Origin: Gemmatimonadaceae bacterium | GTDB lineage: Bacteria > Gemmatimonadota > Gemmatimonadetes > Gemmatimonadales > Gemmatimonadaceae | DNA length: 64,000 nucleotides | Assembly (NCBI GenBank): GCA_024710705.1 | Contig: JANJUF010000090.1 | Location: 1-64,000, forward strand | Reading direction: 5' to 3' | In this document: one piece after another, positions 7,209 through 15,265 of the stretch | Layout of the letters: every line of letters begins with the position of its first letter | Position numbering within the stretch: position 1 is the stretch's first letter | Notes under the pieces: model-generated | Told to the model about the DNA's origin: nothing | The model's database searches: none | Seen by the model: the letters and a program-made list of their open reading frames with translations, nothing else | Program-made: the position numbers and the translations under genes

Positions 7209-9839
7209 GTGCACATCCCGCTGTTCGTCTCCGCGTCGGGCATCTTGGTTCTGATCGCGCTCGGGTTCGTGTTCGCGCTCGGGCGGCTGAGCGCGACGTA
7301 CCACCGGCGTTACGTGCGGTCGTGGCAGTACGCCTGGCTGGCGCTGGCGGTGTACGCCTGCTTCGCCGGACTGGCCCTGCTCTCAGTGGACCTCCCGTCG
7401 CTGACGCCGTGGCGTCGGGTGGCATCGCTGGCCTCCATCGGGGCGGCATGGTGGCACCTCCGCGCGCTGGGCGTCGGCATGCGCGACCTCTGCGCTCCGG
7501 AGGAGGACCTTCCCGCCTGGCGCGAGTGGCTGACGGCCGTGCTCATCGCCGGTGCGGCGCTGTTGGTGCTGATGCCGGTCGCACCGCGTTCCGAGGCAGC
7601 GTTCATGCGTTACCTCGCGCGCGTCGCGATGCTGGCCGCGGCGTGGGGCGTGACCTACATCTCCGCCGGTCTCCTGCTCCTCCGCCGCCGGACGGACGCC
7701 ACGGAGCTCGCCCGCGGGATCCTGGCGGCCGCGCTCGTCACCTACGGCATCCTGCGGGTGGTGGAACCCGCGTTGCACCTCCTCGATGAGCGCCCTGTCC
7801 TCGCACAGGTGCTCACCTTCGGTGGCCTCCCCCTGCTCGTGGCGATGGGCGGAGGGATGCTCATCACGCTTCTGGAGGTGGAACGCACGCGCGCCCTCAA
7901 CGAGGCCGCCGCGCGAAGCACCGCGGAGCGTACCGCCGTCGCCTCCGAAGCGACCCTCGCCACGGCCCTCGCCAGCAGCACGGATCCAGTGTTGATCGTG
8001 GACCGCGACGGGATTGTGCTCAGCGCCAACCTGCGCTTCGTGGACCTGGTCCGGCAGATCACCGGGCGCACCGTGCGCCCCGGCGAGGAAATCCACGGCT
8101 ACATGGACGCCCCGACCCGCACGTTCTGGGATGAGGCCTTCGCCCGCGCCCGCGACGGTGAGGCCCTGCTCCGTCGCCAGCCCTTCCACCTCGCGCACGG
8201 CGAGCCGCCACGCTCCTTTGCCGTCCGCCTCACGCCCGTGCGCGAGTCGGGACAGATCATCGGGGTCCTCGTCGTGGCCCACGACGCCACCGAGGAGGAG
8301 AAGCTCCGCGCCGCCCTGGAACGGCGCGAGGAGTGGTTTCGCTCGATGATCGAGAACGCCAGCGACATCATCTTCCAGATCTCCCGCGATGGCGTCATCG
8401 AGTACGCCAGTCCGTCGCTGGAACGCCTGCTCGGGCATCGCCCGGGCGACGTGATCGGCAGCCCGGCCTTCACCTTCGTCCACCCGGACGACGCCCCGAC
8501 GCTGCGCGACGCCATGGAGCGCTCATTCGCGCGCGACGACACCGTGCCGACCACTGTCCCCTTCCGGGCGCGCGCACGGCACGGCGAGTACCTCGAGATG
8601 GAAGCCGTCTCGCGGCCGTACGAGGAAACGGACGGCTCGCCGCGCCTGATCGTCGCCGCGCGGGATATCCGCGAACGCCGGCGCCTCGAGGGCGAGCTGC
8701 TCGCGGCGCGGCGGCTCGAGAGCGTCGGGCGCCTCGCCGGTGGCGTGGCCCACGATTTCAACAACCTCCTCACCGCCGTCGTGGGGAACGTGAGCCTGAT
8801 GCGAGAGCGAGTCGCGGGCGACGGCGTGCTCAGCACGCACCTCGAGGAAATCGATCACGCCGTGCAACGCGGCGCCGAGCTGACGCGGCGCCTGCTGGCC
8901 TTCGCCCGCCGCCAGATGATCGAGCCCCGCATCCTGAACGTCACGGAGCGCGTGTCCGATCTTGAGCGCCTGCTGCGCCGCCTCCTCGGCAGTGACATCA
9001 CGCTCTCCATCGAGTTGGCGCCGGACCTCTGGTCGGTCCGCGCCGACCCGACGTCGCTGGAACAGATCCTGGTGAACCTCGCGGTCAACGCCCGCGATGC
9101 CATGCCGGACGGCGGCACGCTGCGTCTGGTGGGCAGCAATCTCGCCATCGCCGAGAGCGGTCACGAGTCCCTCGGCATCCCGCGCGGCGAATGGGTGCGC
9201 CTCGACCTCAGTGATACCGGCGCGGGCATCGAGGAATCGGTGATCGGCCAGATCTTCGAGCCTTTCTTCACGACGAAGGACCGCAGCGGAGGCACCGGGC
9301 TGGGCCTGGCCACGGTGTACGGTGCGATGACGCAGGCGGGCGGCCACGTGCGCGTGCGCTCCGCCGTCGGCGCGGGCACGACGTTCTCCCTGTTCCTCCC
9401 GCGCGTTATCCCACCGGCCGCACCCAAGCGGCCGTCGACGCCGGTGGACGCCGCGAAGGCCGTGCCCGGGGAGATCGTGCTGCTGATCGAGGATGAAGCC
9501 GGCGTCCGCGACGTGACGGCCAAGATCCTCCGCAAACTCGGCTACGAGGTCCTCACCGCCGAGGATGGCGAACGGGCGGTCGCCTTGGTTGCGGCGCGCA
9601 CCGAGCCCATTGACCTCGTGGTGAGCGACCTGATGATGCCAGGCATCAACGGTGTCGAGGCGGTGCGCCAGATCCAGGCGCTGCGGCCGACGCTGCCCGC
9701 CATCTTCATCTCGGGATTCAGCGAGGAGGCGCTACGCTGGCGCGATGGCATGCCGAGCGCGGGCCGCCTGCTCGCCAAGCCTTTCACCGTGCAGGAACTC
9801 GCCGCCGCCGTCGCCGAGGCGCTGGGCCGCGGCGACTAG
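7209..9839 (+). CDS. Membrane hybrid sensor histidine kinase (7TM-PAS-PAS-HisKA-HATPase-REC)
   Basis: 876-residue two-component sensor. The N-terminal 220 residues form about seven hydrophobic helices with short loops. Two PAS domains follow (roughly 250-365 and 370-490; the second has ENASDIIFQISRDGVIEYAS). The HisKA H-box is GRLAGGVAHDFNNLL with His515, followed by ATPase N and G boxes (NLAVNARDAMPDGG, DTGAGI, GGTGLGLATVYG). A C-terminal receiver starts at VLLIEDEAG, with phospho-acceptor Asp807 in SDLMMPG and a conserved Lys in LLAKPFT. The built-in receiver implies a phosphorelay or internal control; no partner HPt or output regulator is adjacent. It ends convergently with the U32 gene, both stops lying within one CTAG. 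Confidence 0.93.
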   Translation: MHIPLFVSASGILVLIALGFVFALGRLSATYHRRYVRSWQYAWLALAVYACFAGLALLSVDLPSLTPWRRVASLASIGAAWWHLRALGVGMRDLCAPEEDLPAWREWLTAVLIAGAALLVLMPVAPRSEAAFMRYLARVAMLAAAWGVTYISAGLLLLRRRTDATELARGILAAALVTYGILRVVEPALHLLDERPVLAQVLTFGGLPLLVAMGGGMLITLLEVERTRALNEAAARSTAERTAVASEATLATALASSTDPVLIVDRDGIVLSANLRFVDLVRQITGRTVRPGEEIHGYMDAPTRTFWDEAFARARDGEALLRRQPFHLAHGEPPRSFAVRLTPVRESGQIIGVLVVAHDATEEEKLRAALERREEWFRSMIENASDIIFQISRDGVIEYASPSLERLLGHRPGDVIGSPAFTFVHPDDAPTLRDAMERSFARDDTVPTTVPFRARARHGEYLEMEAVSRPYEETDGSPRLIVAARDIRERRRLEGELLAARRLESVGRLAGGVAHDFNNLLTAVVGNVSLMRERVAGDGVLSTHLEEIDHAVQRGAELTRRLLAFARRQMIEPRILNVTERVSDLERLLRRLLGSDITLSIELAPDLWSVRADPTSLEQILVNLAVNARDAMPDGGTLRLVGSNLAIAESGHESLGIPRGEWVRLDLSDTGAGIEESVIGQIFEPFFTTKDRSGGTGLGLATVYGAMTQAGGHVRVRSAVGAGTTFSLFLPRVIPPAAPKRPSTPVDAAKAVPGEIVLLIEDEAGVRDVTAKILRKLGYEVLTAEDGERAVALVAARTEPIDLVVSDLMMPGINGVEAVRQIQALRPTLPAIFISGFSEEALRWRDGMPSAGRLLAKPFTVQELAAAVAEALGRGD

Positions 9840-12331
9840 ACGGCGCGCGCGAAGTGGCCGCGCGTGAACCCGTCCGGCAGCAGCTCGCGCGGCCGACGCG
9901 AGGGCCGTTCGCCTCGGGCGACGGCATCAACGGCCGCGCGGTACGCCGCGACGCGCTCGGCCACGGCATCGCCAGGCACGTTGAACACCAGCCGGAAGCG
10001 CCGCAGACCCTGCGCCCAGAGTCGCGGCAGGAACTCGCTCGCCTCGATCGGCCGCGAATGCAGCAGGCGATTGCGGCACGCGTAATCGGTGGCCACCGGG
10101 AACTCGTAGCCCGCTGGATCGGTGAGCCGCGTGTCCACGTGTCGCTGGGTGCACAGGTCGCGACAATGCGTCGGGGTCCGATCGAATGCCGCGCTGAGCA
10201 CGCAGTGCTCCAATGTCATGCCCTCGGGACGCCCGTGGATGAGCACCTCGAATCCGGCGCCTGTCCACGGGGCCACCACCGCGCCGATCTCATCCGTGGT
10301 GAGCTCCACCGACGGCGTGATGCCGCTCGCGCCGAGCGCGAACAGCTCCTCCGCGGCCTGGGCATTGAAGCAGTTCACGGCGTAATCGGCGTGGACGTCG
10401 CGACCGGCTGCCGCAAGTTCCGCGAGGAGTCCCAGATGCCCGCTGAGCAACGGTGTGCCGAGCGCGATCCACTTGTCGAGTCTCTTCCGCTCCTCCGGGC
10501 GCACGATCGTCGGCAGCCGCAGGCGGAACCCGCGCCCCGCCGACGCAGCGCGATCGGCGAGCGCGCGCACGCGACTCACCGCCGGAAACGGATGCCGCAG
10601 GAACGGATCGAGGACGATCTCATCGGCCCCGGCGTCCAGCGCCGCGACGCCGTCCTCCACGCGCCACACCTCGGCAACCAGCCGCGGGGACGTCGTGGCG
10701 TCCACCGCATGCGCGGCCGCAGACGCCGGGCGCACCGCGAGTGCCGCAGCGATCGTCGCCCGCCGCGCGGCCAGCTCGGCGTCGTGCGTCCACCCGAGAT
10801 GCTGTTCGAGCTGCTCGACCGCCTCCTGGCGCATGCGGTTCAACTCGGAGACGGGGAGGAACAGGTCGCCGGCGAGCGCCGCCACATCGAGGTCTCCCAG
10901 CACGAACGAACTTTCACCCATGCGCCCGAACTGTTCGCGCAGCTGTGCTGCATCGAGTGCGCGCCTTTGCGCCGGCGCGAGCGCCATCTCGCTGCGCACC
11001 TCCACTACGTGGTCTCCGGCGGCGAAGATCGCCTTGAGGGCCCCGCCTGCGGCGCCGAAGCAGCGTACCGACACGCCGACCCGTCTCCGGCGTGTACCCT
11101 GTCCCACGTCGGCGTAGCTCGCCCGTGAGGACTCCAGCAGCGAGACCTGCGCGCTGCGGATCACGCGCCACCCCACCGGCACCTCGCGACGGGCCTTGAT
11201 GGCCTGCCGCCACACGCCATCGCGCTGCGACAAGGTGCGCACCGGGCCGGCACTGAACCCCACGCTCTCGAGATGGCCGCCTGCCGGCGGCTCGAACCCG
11301 AGGCCGTCCCGCTCGGCGATCGGCGCACGCACCTCGACGATCACCTCGCCGCGCTCGAAGCCCACGACCGTCCCCACCTCGAGCCCGCGGTTATCCGGCT
11401 GCGTGCGCGTGATGTATTCGCGTCCTTCGCGCCCTCCGTACATCCCGCCGGTGAAGCCGCGTGAGAAGATCTGCACCAGCGGCTGCACTTCCTCGAACGA
11501 GGGCTCGGTGAAGGTGCCGCGCTCCACGCGCTGCAGGAAATCGCGATAGCCCCTGGTCACCGTGGCGACGAACTCCGGCTTCTTCTTGCGCCCCTCGATC
11601 TTGAGGCAGCCCACGCCGGCTTCGGCGATCTCGGCGAGATGCTCCCAAGCGCCCAGGTCCTTGGCCGAGATCAGGTAGCCGCGATCGAGCTCGGCGCCGT
11701 CGGCGGCGTCGCGCAGCACGTAGTCCTTGCGGCAGGACTGCGCGCAGGAGCCCCGGTTGGCACTGCGCTCGGAGATCATGCCGGACATGTAGCACTGCCC
11801 GCTGTACGAGATGCACAGCGCGCCGTGTACGAAAGTCTCGAGCCCGAGCGTCGGGACGGCAGCGCGGATGGCGCGAATGTCGTCGAGCGTATTCTCGCGT
11901 GCCAGCACCACACGGTCGATGCCGAGACGCGCCATCACGCGGGCGCCGGAGGCGTCGTGCACGGTGAGCTGCGTGGAGCCGTGGATCTCGAAGTCGGGAT
12001 AGACCCGCTGGATCATCCGGATCAGCCCCACATCCTGCACGATGGCCGCGTCCACGCCGCGGTCGATGCACTCGCCGAGGTATTCCAGTGCCTCGGCCAG
12101 CTCGGCCGGCTTCACGAGGATGTTGAGCGTGAGGTAGATTCGTGCGCCTCGCTCGTGGGCGATGAGGCAGGCCTGCTCAAGTTCGTCGAGACTGAGTTGG
12201 GCCCCGTCGTCACGGGCGTTGAACTTGGACGCGCCGAGATAGACCGCGTTCGCGCCGTTGGCGACCGCGGCACGCACGGCATCGAGCGAGCCGGCGGGCG
12301 CGAGGAGTTCGGGGATGGGGTGTCGGGCCAC
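9836..12331 (-). CDS. U32 family protein, RlhA/TrhP-like, with C-terminal extension
   Basis: 831-residue protein of the U32 family, now known for RNA hydroxylation (TrhP on tRNA U34, RlhA on 23S rRNA) rather than peptidase action. The N-terminal TIM-barrel begins PELLAPAGSLDAVRAAV and contains NGANAVYLGASKFNAR. The Cys cluster SGQCYMSG...NRGSCAQSCR matches the metal or Fe-S ligands of these enzymes. A DUF3656-like middle section and a second barrel-like half (IVLDPFLRHPFPA, HCRDLCTQRH with further Cys) make it longer than the roughly 650-residue E. coli RlhA. That overall layout favours RlhA over TrhP, but substrate is inference. The start is a GTG at 12331, preceded by TAGATT six bases upstream. 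Confidence 0.85.
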   Translation of the reverse strand: MARHPIPELLAPAGSLDAVRAAVANGANAVYLGASKFNARDDGAQLSLDELEQACLIAHERGARIYLTLNILVKPAELAEALEYLGECIDRGVDAAIVQDVGLIRMIQRVYPDFEIHGSTQLTVHDASGARVMARLGIDRVVLARENTLDDIRAIRAAVPTLGLETFVHGALCISYSGQCYMSGMISERSANRGSCAQSCRKDYVLRDAADGAELDRGYLISAKDLGAWEHLAEIAEAGVGCLKIEGRKKKPEFVATVTRGYRDFLQRVERGTFTEPSFEEVQPLVQIFSRGFTGGMYGGREGREYITRTQPDNRGLEVGTVVGFERGEVIVEVRAPIAERDGLGFEPPAGGHLESVGFSAGPVRTLSQRDGVWRQAIKARREVPVGWRVIRSAQVSLLESSRASYADVGQGTRRRRVGVSVRCFGAAGGALKAIFAAGDHVVEVRSEMALAPAQRRALDAAQLREQFGRMGESSFVLGDLDVAALAGDLFLPVSELNRMRQEAVEQLEQHLGWTHDAELAARRATIAAALAVRPASAAAHAVDATTSPRLVAEVWRVEDGVAALDAGADEIVLDPFLRHPFPAVSRVRALADRAASAGRGFRLRLPTIVRPEERKRLDKWIALGTPLLSGHLGLLAELAAAGRDVHADYAVNCFNAQAAEELFALGASGITPSVELTTDEIGAVVAPWTGAGFEVLIHGRPEGMTLEHCVLSAAFDRTPTHCRDLCTQRHVDTRLTDPAGYEFPVATDYACRNRLLHSRPIEASEFLPRLWAQGLRRFRLVFNVPGDAVAERVAAYRAAVDAVARGERPSRRPRELLPDGFTRGHFARAV

Positions 12332-12337
12332 CCGTGG

Positions 12338-12343
12338 AATCTA
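12338..12343 (-). promoter_or_regulatory. TANNNT box before the U32 GTG
   Basis: The minus strand reads TAGATT-CCACGG-GTG, a -10-like hexamer six bases from the start codon and no Shine-Dalgarno sequence. The -35 is weak (CGCTGA at 17 bp). It is listed as one of the recurring boxes that predict leaderless mRNAs here. Confidence 0.4.
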
Positions 12344-12360
12344 ACCGGGCCCGAGGAGGC

Positions 12361-12903
12361 TCAGCGCGTCAGCGCCACCACTTCGTGCAGCTGCAGCAGA
12401 TGACGCTCCTCGTGGCGCGCGATCATCAAGACCCACTGCCAGCCGTCGAAGGCGCCGAAGAACGGGTGGTCGTGGCGGATCAGCGAGAGGCGCGGCCCCG
12501 CCTCGTAGGCGGCCTGCAGCAGTTGCACGCGCCCGTCCACCCACCGGCCCCGCTCGGCCACCAGGTCAATCTCCGCCGGCGGCGCCAAGCCTTCCGGTGC
12601 GCTGAGCTTCTGGCTGCGGTCCAGGAAGGGGAACTTGTCCAGCAGGCTGAGGACCACGAGCGTGGAGGGTCCGGGCGGCACGGTGGCGTTGGGCGGGAGC
12701 TCGGCGTTCTTCCGTTCGATGAGCCGTGCCACGCCGCGCTCCACCTTGGCCACGTGCCAGATGATCTGGGCCGGGGTCCAGTGCCCCGGCGGCGCCGCGT
12801 GGCGCCGTGACTCGGGCACCTCCCGAATCGCGTCCTCGAACTCCCGGCGTACCCGGGTCAGTTCCTGTTCCAGCACCTGCACGCGTCGGTCGGTCCCAAG
12901 CAT
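12361..12903 (-). CDS. DinB-family four-helix-bundle protein
   Basis: 180-residue protein of the DinB/YfiT superfamily, which includes metal-dependent thiol transferases and many proteins of unknown role. The family's His triad is visible: His in QIIWHVAKVERG and two in MIARHEERHLLQLHEV, spaced as the first- and third-helix ligands. The ORF track starts at 13005, but the reading frame upstream is low-quality and overlaps the divergent small gene, so I use the ATG at 12903. No clear Shine-Dalgarno precedes it. It lies 29 bases downstream of the U32 gene's start and is transcribed toward it. Substrate unknown. Confidence 0.75.
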   Translation of the reverse strand: MLGTDRRVQVLEQELTRVRREFEDAIREVPESRRHAAPPGHWTPAQIIWHVAKVERGVARLIERKNAELPPNATVPPGPSTLVVLSLLDKFPFLDRSQKLSAPEGLAPPAEIDLVAERGRWVDGRVQLLQAAYEAGPRLSLIRHDHPFFGAFDGWQWVLMIARHEERHLLQLHEVVALTR

Positions 12904-12918
12904 GTCCGGAATCTCAGC

Positions 12919-12937
12919 GGCGGTTCGCGAAACCGCC
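12919..12937. repeat. 7-bp inverted repeat between divergent genes
   Basis: GGCGGTT-cgcga-AACCGCC is a perfect 7-bp inverted repeat with a 5-base spacer. It sits 16 bases before the dinB ATG and 40 bases before the small membrane-protein gene, so it could be an operator or a leader hairpin. Chance occurrence in such GC-rich DNA is possible. Confidence 0.4.
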
Positions 12938-12976
12938 ACCCCTCGCCCGCCGTAGGCCGAAGCAAGGAGGCACCAC

Positions 12977-13264
12977 ATGCTTGGATTCCTTTCGCTCGTC
13001 ATCACGCTCGGCGCAGCCTGGTTCGGCTATGGGACGGCACGCCGCTTCGTCCGGGAACGCCTGCGGTACGTGGACGGCGCGCTGTCCTCGGGCGCGGCGG
13101 TCCTCGCCGGGATTGGCGCGGCCGTCGTGGCTTGGCCCATCGCGTGGCTCCTACCCCTGGTCACCGGCGGCACCGCCATCGCCTTCGGCCTCGCAGTGGG
13201 ACTGGGGACGCGGGCTGGCGCCTCGGATGTGAAACACGGGTACCGACTCGGCGACGGACGCTAG
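12977..13264 (+). CDS. Small two-helix membrane protein
   Basis: 95 residues, unrecognised. One hydrophobic helix spans residues 1-18 and two more closely spaced hydrophobic runs lie at about 38-55 and 58-78, with a positively charged loop (RRFVRERLRY) between. The start is well supported by AAGGAGG seven bases upstream, the best Shine-Dalgarno in the window. It stands alone between a divergent dinB and a strong terminator hairpin, so it is monocistronic. Function cannot be inferred. Confidence 0.7.
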   Translation: MLGFLSLVITLGAAWFGYGTARRFVRERLRYVDGALSSGAAVLAGIGAAVVAWPIAWLLPLVTGGTAIAFGLAVGLGTRAGASDVKHGYRLGDGR

Positions 13265-13284
13265 TCGCGGACGCGCCGCGCGGA

Positions 13285-13328
13285 AGCGAGAAGGGGACGG
13301 ACCGCCTCGGCAGTCCGTCCCCTTCGCT
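13285..13328. terminator. Strong bidirectional terminator hairpin
   Basis: AGCG-ag-AAGGGGACGGAC (13285-13302) pairs with GTCCGTCCCCTT-CGCT (13313-13328): a perfect 12-bp stem plus a 4-bp lower stem with a two-base bulge and a 10-base loop. It lies between convergent stops at 13264 and 13348, so it serves both units. No long U-tract is seen. Confidence 0.75.
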
Positions 13329-13347
13329 GCCCTGCACCAGCGCCAAC

Positions 13348-14025
13348 CTAGCGCGGCCGGACGGCCGACCGCTCCAGTGTAAAGCCGCCAACGTGCACAT
13401 CCAGATTGTGGTTCACGCGGAACCCGACGATGCCGTCCGTGGTGCCGGTCATGCCCTGCCTCGGGATCTCACGGATCAGCGTCCCGTTGGCAAAGAGCCG
13501 TGACGACGTCTCGGTGACTTCCACCTTCAGTGTGTTCTCTTGCTTGCCGTCCGCGCCCTCCTTGACGATGGCCGTGTGCTCGGTCCACGGCACGACGTCA
13601 TGCGTTTCGGCCCCGGCCCGGTGGCGCACGAGGAACTTGCCGTCCTTGCGGATCACGAAGTAGAGGTAGTTCTGGGAGGGCTGGTTGAGGTCGTTGCCGC
13701 CCCAGATCAGGCCGTATGCCTCGGCATGCTGTGGTGCCTTCATCTGCGTGAAGGTTGCCTGCACCGCGTAGGTGCCCGACACCCGCGACTGCGGATTCCA
13801 GTAGATCGCGGCCGGCCCGGCCGTTACGTGCATGCCTGATCCCATCGTTTCGAAGCGGATATCCGGGCGATTGGCATTCGCCCGATCGAGCCGCACCTCC
13901 CATCCTGCGGGGACCGGCGCGTTGCCCTGGCGGGATGCTACATCCGGGTCGGCGGGGCGGCCCTGGGCCCCGAGTGAGCCGGCAGCCAGCGCCATCAAGA
14001 AGAGTGCGTGACGGGAACGCTTCAT
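13348..14025 (-). CDS. Secreted concanavalin/LamG-like domain protein
   Basis: 225 residues with a signal peptide ending AGSLGAQG. The mature part reads like a jelly-roll laminin-G or GH16-type sandwich: SRVSGTYAVQATFTQMK, AEAYGLIWGGNDL, NYLYFVIRKDGKFLVRHR, and a C-terminal GIVGFRVNHNLDVHVGGF. No catalytic Glu pair typical of GH16 is obvious, so a carbohydrate- or lipid-binding role is as likely as hydrolysis. The ORF track extends to 14331, but the ATG at 14025 has GGAGGA three bases upstream and overlaps the preceding gene's stop by four bases (ATGA). It is the last gene of the mutase/carboxylase operon. Confidence 0.7.
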   Translation of the reverse strand: MKRSRHALFLMALAAGSLGAQGRPADPDVASRQGNAPVPAGWEVRLDRANANRPDIRFETMGSGMHVTAGPAAIYWNPQSRVSGTYAVQATFTQMKAPQHAEAYGLIWGGNDLNQPSQNYLYFVIRKDGKFLVRHRAGAETHDVVPWTEHTAIVKEGADGKQENTLKVEVTETSSRLFANGTLIREIPRQGMTGTTDGIVGFRVNHNLDVHVGGFTLERSAVRPR

Positions 14026-14216
14026 GTGTCCTCCGAAGGAGATGTCGTGGAACGATGCTTCACGTTGCGCTCCGGAAGGAACCGGAGCAACCACGCGACG
14101 GCGACGAGGGCGATCCCCGTCCACCGCAAAGCGTCCAGCCCGGTGCGAATCCCGAGCAGGAAACAGAACAGCCCGGCGAGGGCCAAGGCAATCTTCGCGA
14201 CCAGCGCGGGCGACAT
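14022..14216 (-). CDS. 64-residue two-helix membrane protein
   Basis: Too short to appear as its own line in the ORF track, where it is buried at the end of a longer shadow frame. It has two hydrophobic stretches (ALVAKIALALAGLFCFLLG and TGIALVAVAWLLRFL) separated by a short loop, then a polar, basic C-tail. Its ATG at 14216 shares an A with the upstream gene's stop region, and its TGA overlaps the ATG of the secreted downstream gene, so both ends are fixed by 4-base-type couplings. Unknown function; retention of both overlaps argues it is a real gene. Confidence 0.75.
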   Translation of the reverse strand: MSPALVAKIALALAGLFCFLLGIRTGLDALRWTGIALVAVAWLLRFLPERNVKHRSTTSPSEDT

Positions 14217-15265
14217 CACAGGTCCTCGCGCGACGTGCCGGGGAACCCGAGGATGAAGTCCCGTCCGAACGCGGAGGATGGGGTCTGGAACCCCAGTGCC
14301 ACGCCGTCGGCCAAGAGCCGCTGCGCCGCACCCACCGCCGTCATCGCCGTGAGGGTGTATCCATCCGGGGCCACGAGTCTGGCGCGCACGACATGTCCCG
14401 CCGCGTCCCGCGCCTCTCCCCAGAGGCGGCTCTGCGCCCCTGCTCGGCGTTCCGCGCTCGGGCCGGGCGTGCGGGCGTTGATGCGACCTTTCAAAAAGCG
14501 TTGCGCCGGTCCCGTCGCCAGCAGCGGCAGGATCGGCCGGCTCCAGCGCATCATGCGGACCGCGCGCGGAGCCACGGCCGTATACACCGTGATATCCGGG
14601 ATGTTCGTGGAGTAGTAGGCGGTGGAGACGTCGCCCCAGGGAATCGAGACGCAGTGCCGGATGCGATCGCCGAAGTCCACGTCGCGGGTGCGCCACGCGG
14701 ACGGGACCGCCTGGATCCTGCCCCCGCGCCGCACCGCGCCGCCGCCGGCGATGTTCTCCACCATCGTCGTGGCCGTGCCCCGCGAGAGCCCGGTACCGCC
14801 CGTGAAGGCGAGCGTCAGTTCCGTCGCGGTCGGGAGCCGGTGTTTGAGGTGCGCCGCGAGGCAATCGCTGGGAACGACATCGAACCCCACCCCGGGAATG
14901 GCCGTGATGCCCGCCGCCGCGACGCGCGCCGTCAGTGCCGCGATACGCTCGAACACGGCAATCTCGCCGGTAATGTCCAGGTAGTGGGCACCGTTCCGCA
15001 TGCAGGCATCGAGCATGGGCGGCGACATTCGGGCGAACGGGCCGGCGCAATGCAGCACCACCCGAATCCCGCGCAATGCCGCGTCGAGCGCGGCGGGATC
15101 ATCGAGCGCCGCCGGGCGCGCCTCGAGCTGATGCGCGGCCGCGAGTTCCCGCACCGACGCCGCGTTGCGCCCCGACAGCACCGGCCGCAGACCCTGCGCG
15201 AGCGCCTCCTCGAGGATGAGCCGTCCGGTGTACCCGGTCACGCCGTAGAGGAGGAGAGCGCTCAT
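14216..15265 (-). CDS. Saccharopine dehydrogenase-like NAD(P)-binding protein (trans-acting enoyl reductase type)
   Basis: 349 residues. The N-terminal Rossmann fold is clear: LLLYGVTGYTGRLI (GxTGYTG) and SGRNAASV, then VVLHCAGPFARMSPPMLDAC and GAHYLDITGE, which are conserved in the saccharopine dehydrogenase-like family including actinobacterial trans-acting enoyl reductases. The middle section has IPGVGFDVVPSDCLA. Such proteins reduce C=C bonds of acyl or polyketide intermediates or act on unknown substrates. The start at 15265 overlaps the carboxyltransferase stop (ATGA). Placement in an acyl-CoA operon supports a lipid-type substrate, but that is inference. Confidence 0.82.
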   Translation of the reverse strand: MSALLLYGVTGYTGRLILEEALAQGLRPVLSGRNAASVRELAAAHQLEARPAALDDPAALDAALRGIRVVLHCAGPFARMSPPMLDACMRNGAHYLDITGEIAVFERIAALTARVAAAGITAIPGVGFDVVPSDCLAAHLKHRLPTATELTLAFTGGTGLSRGTATTMVENIAGGGAVRRGGRIQAVPSAWRTRDVDFGDRIRHCVSIPWGDVSTAYYSTNIPDITVYTAVAPRAVRMMRWSRPILPLLATGPAQRFLKGRINARTPGPSAERRAGAQSRLWGEARDAAGHVVRARLVAPDGYTLTAMTAVGAAQRLLADGVALGFQTPSSAFGRDFILGFPGTSREDL

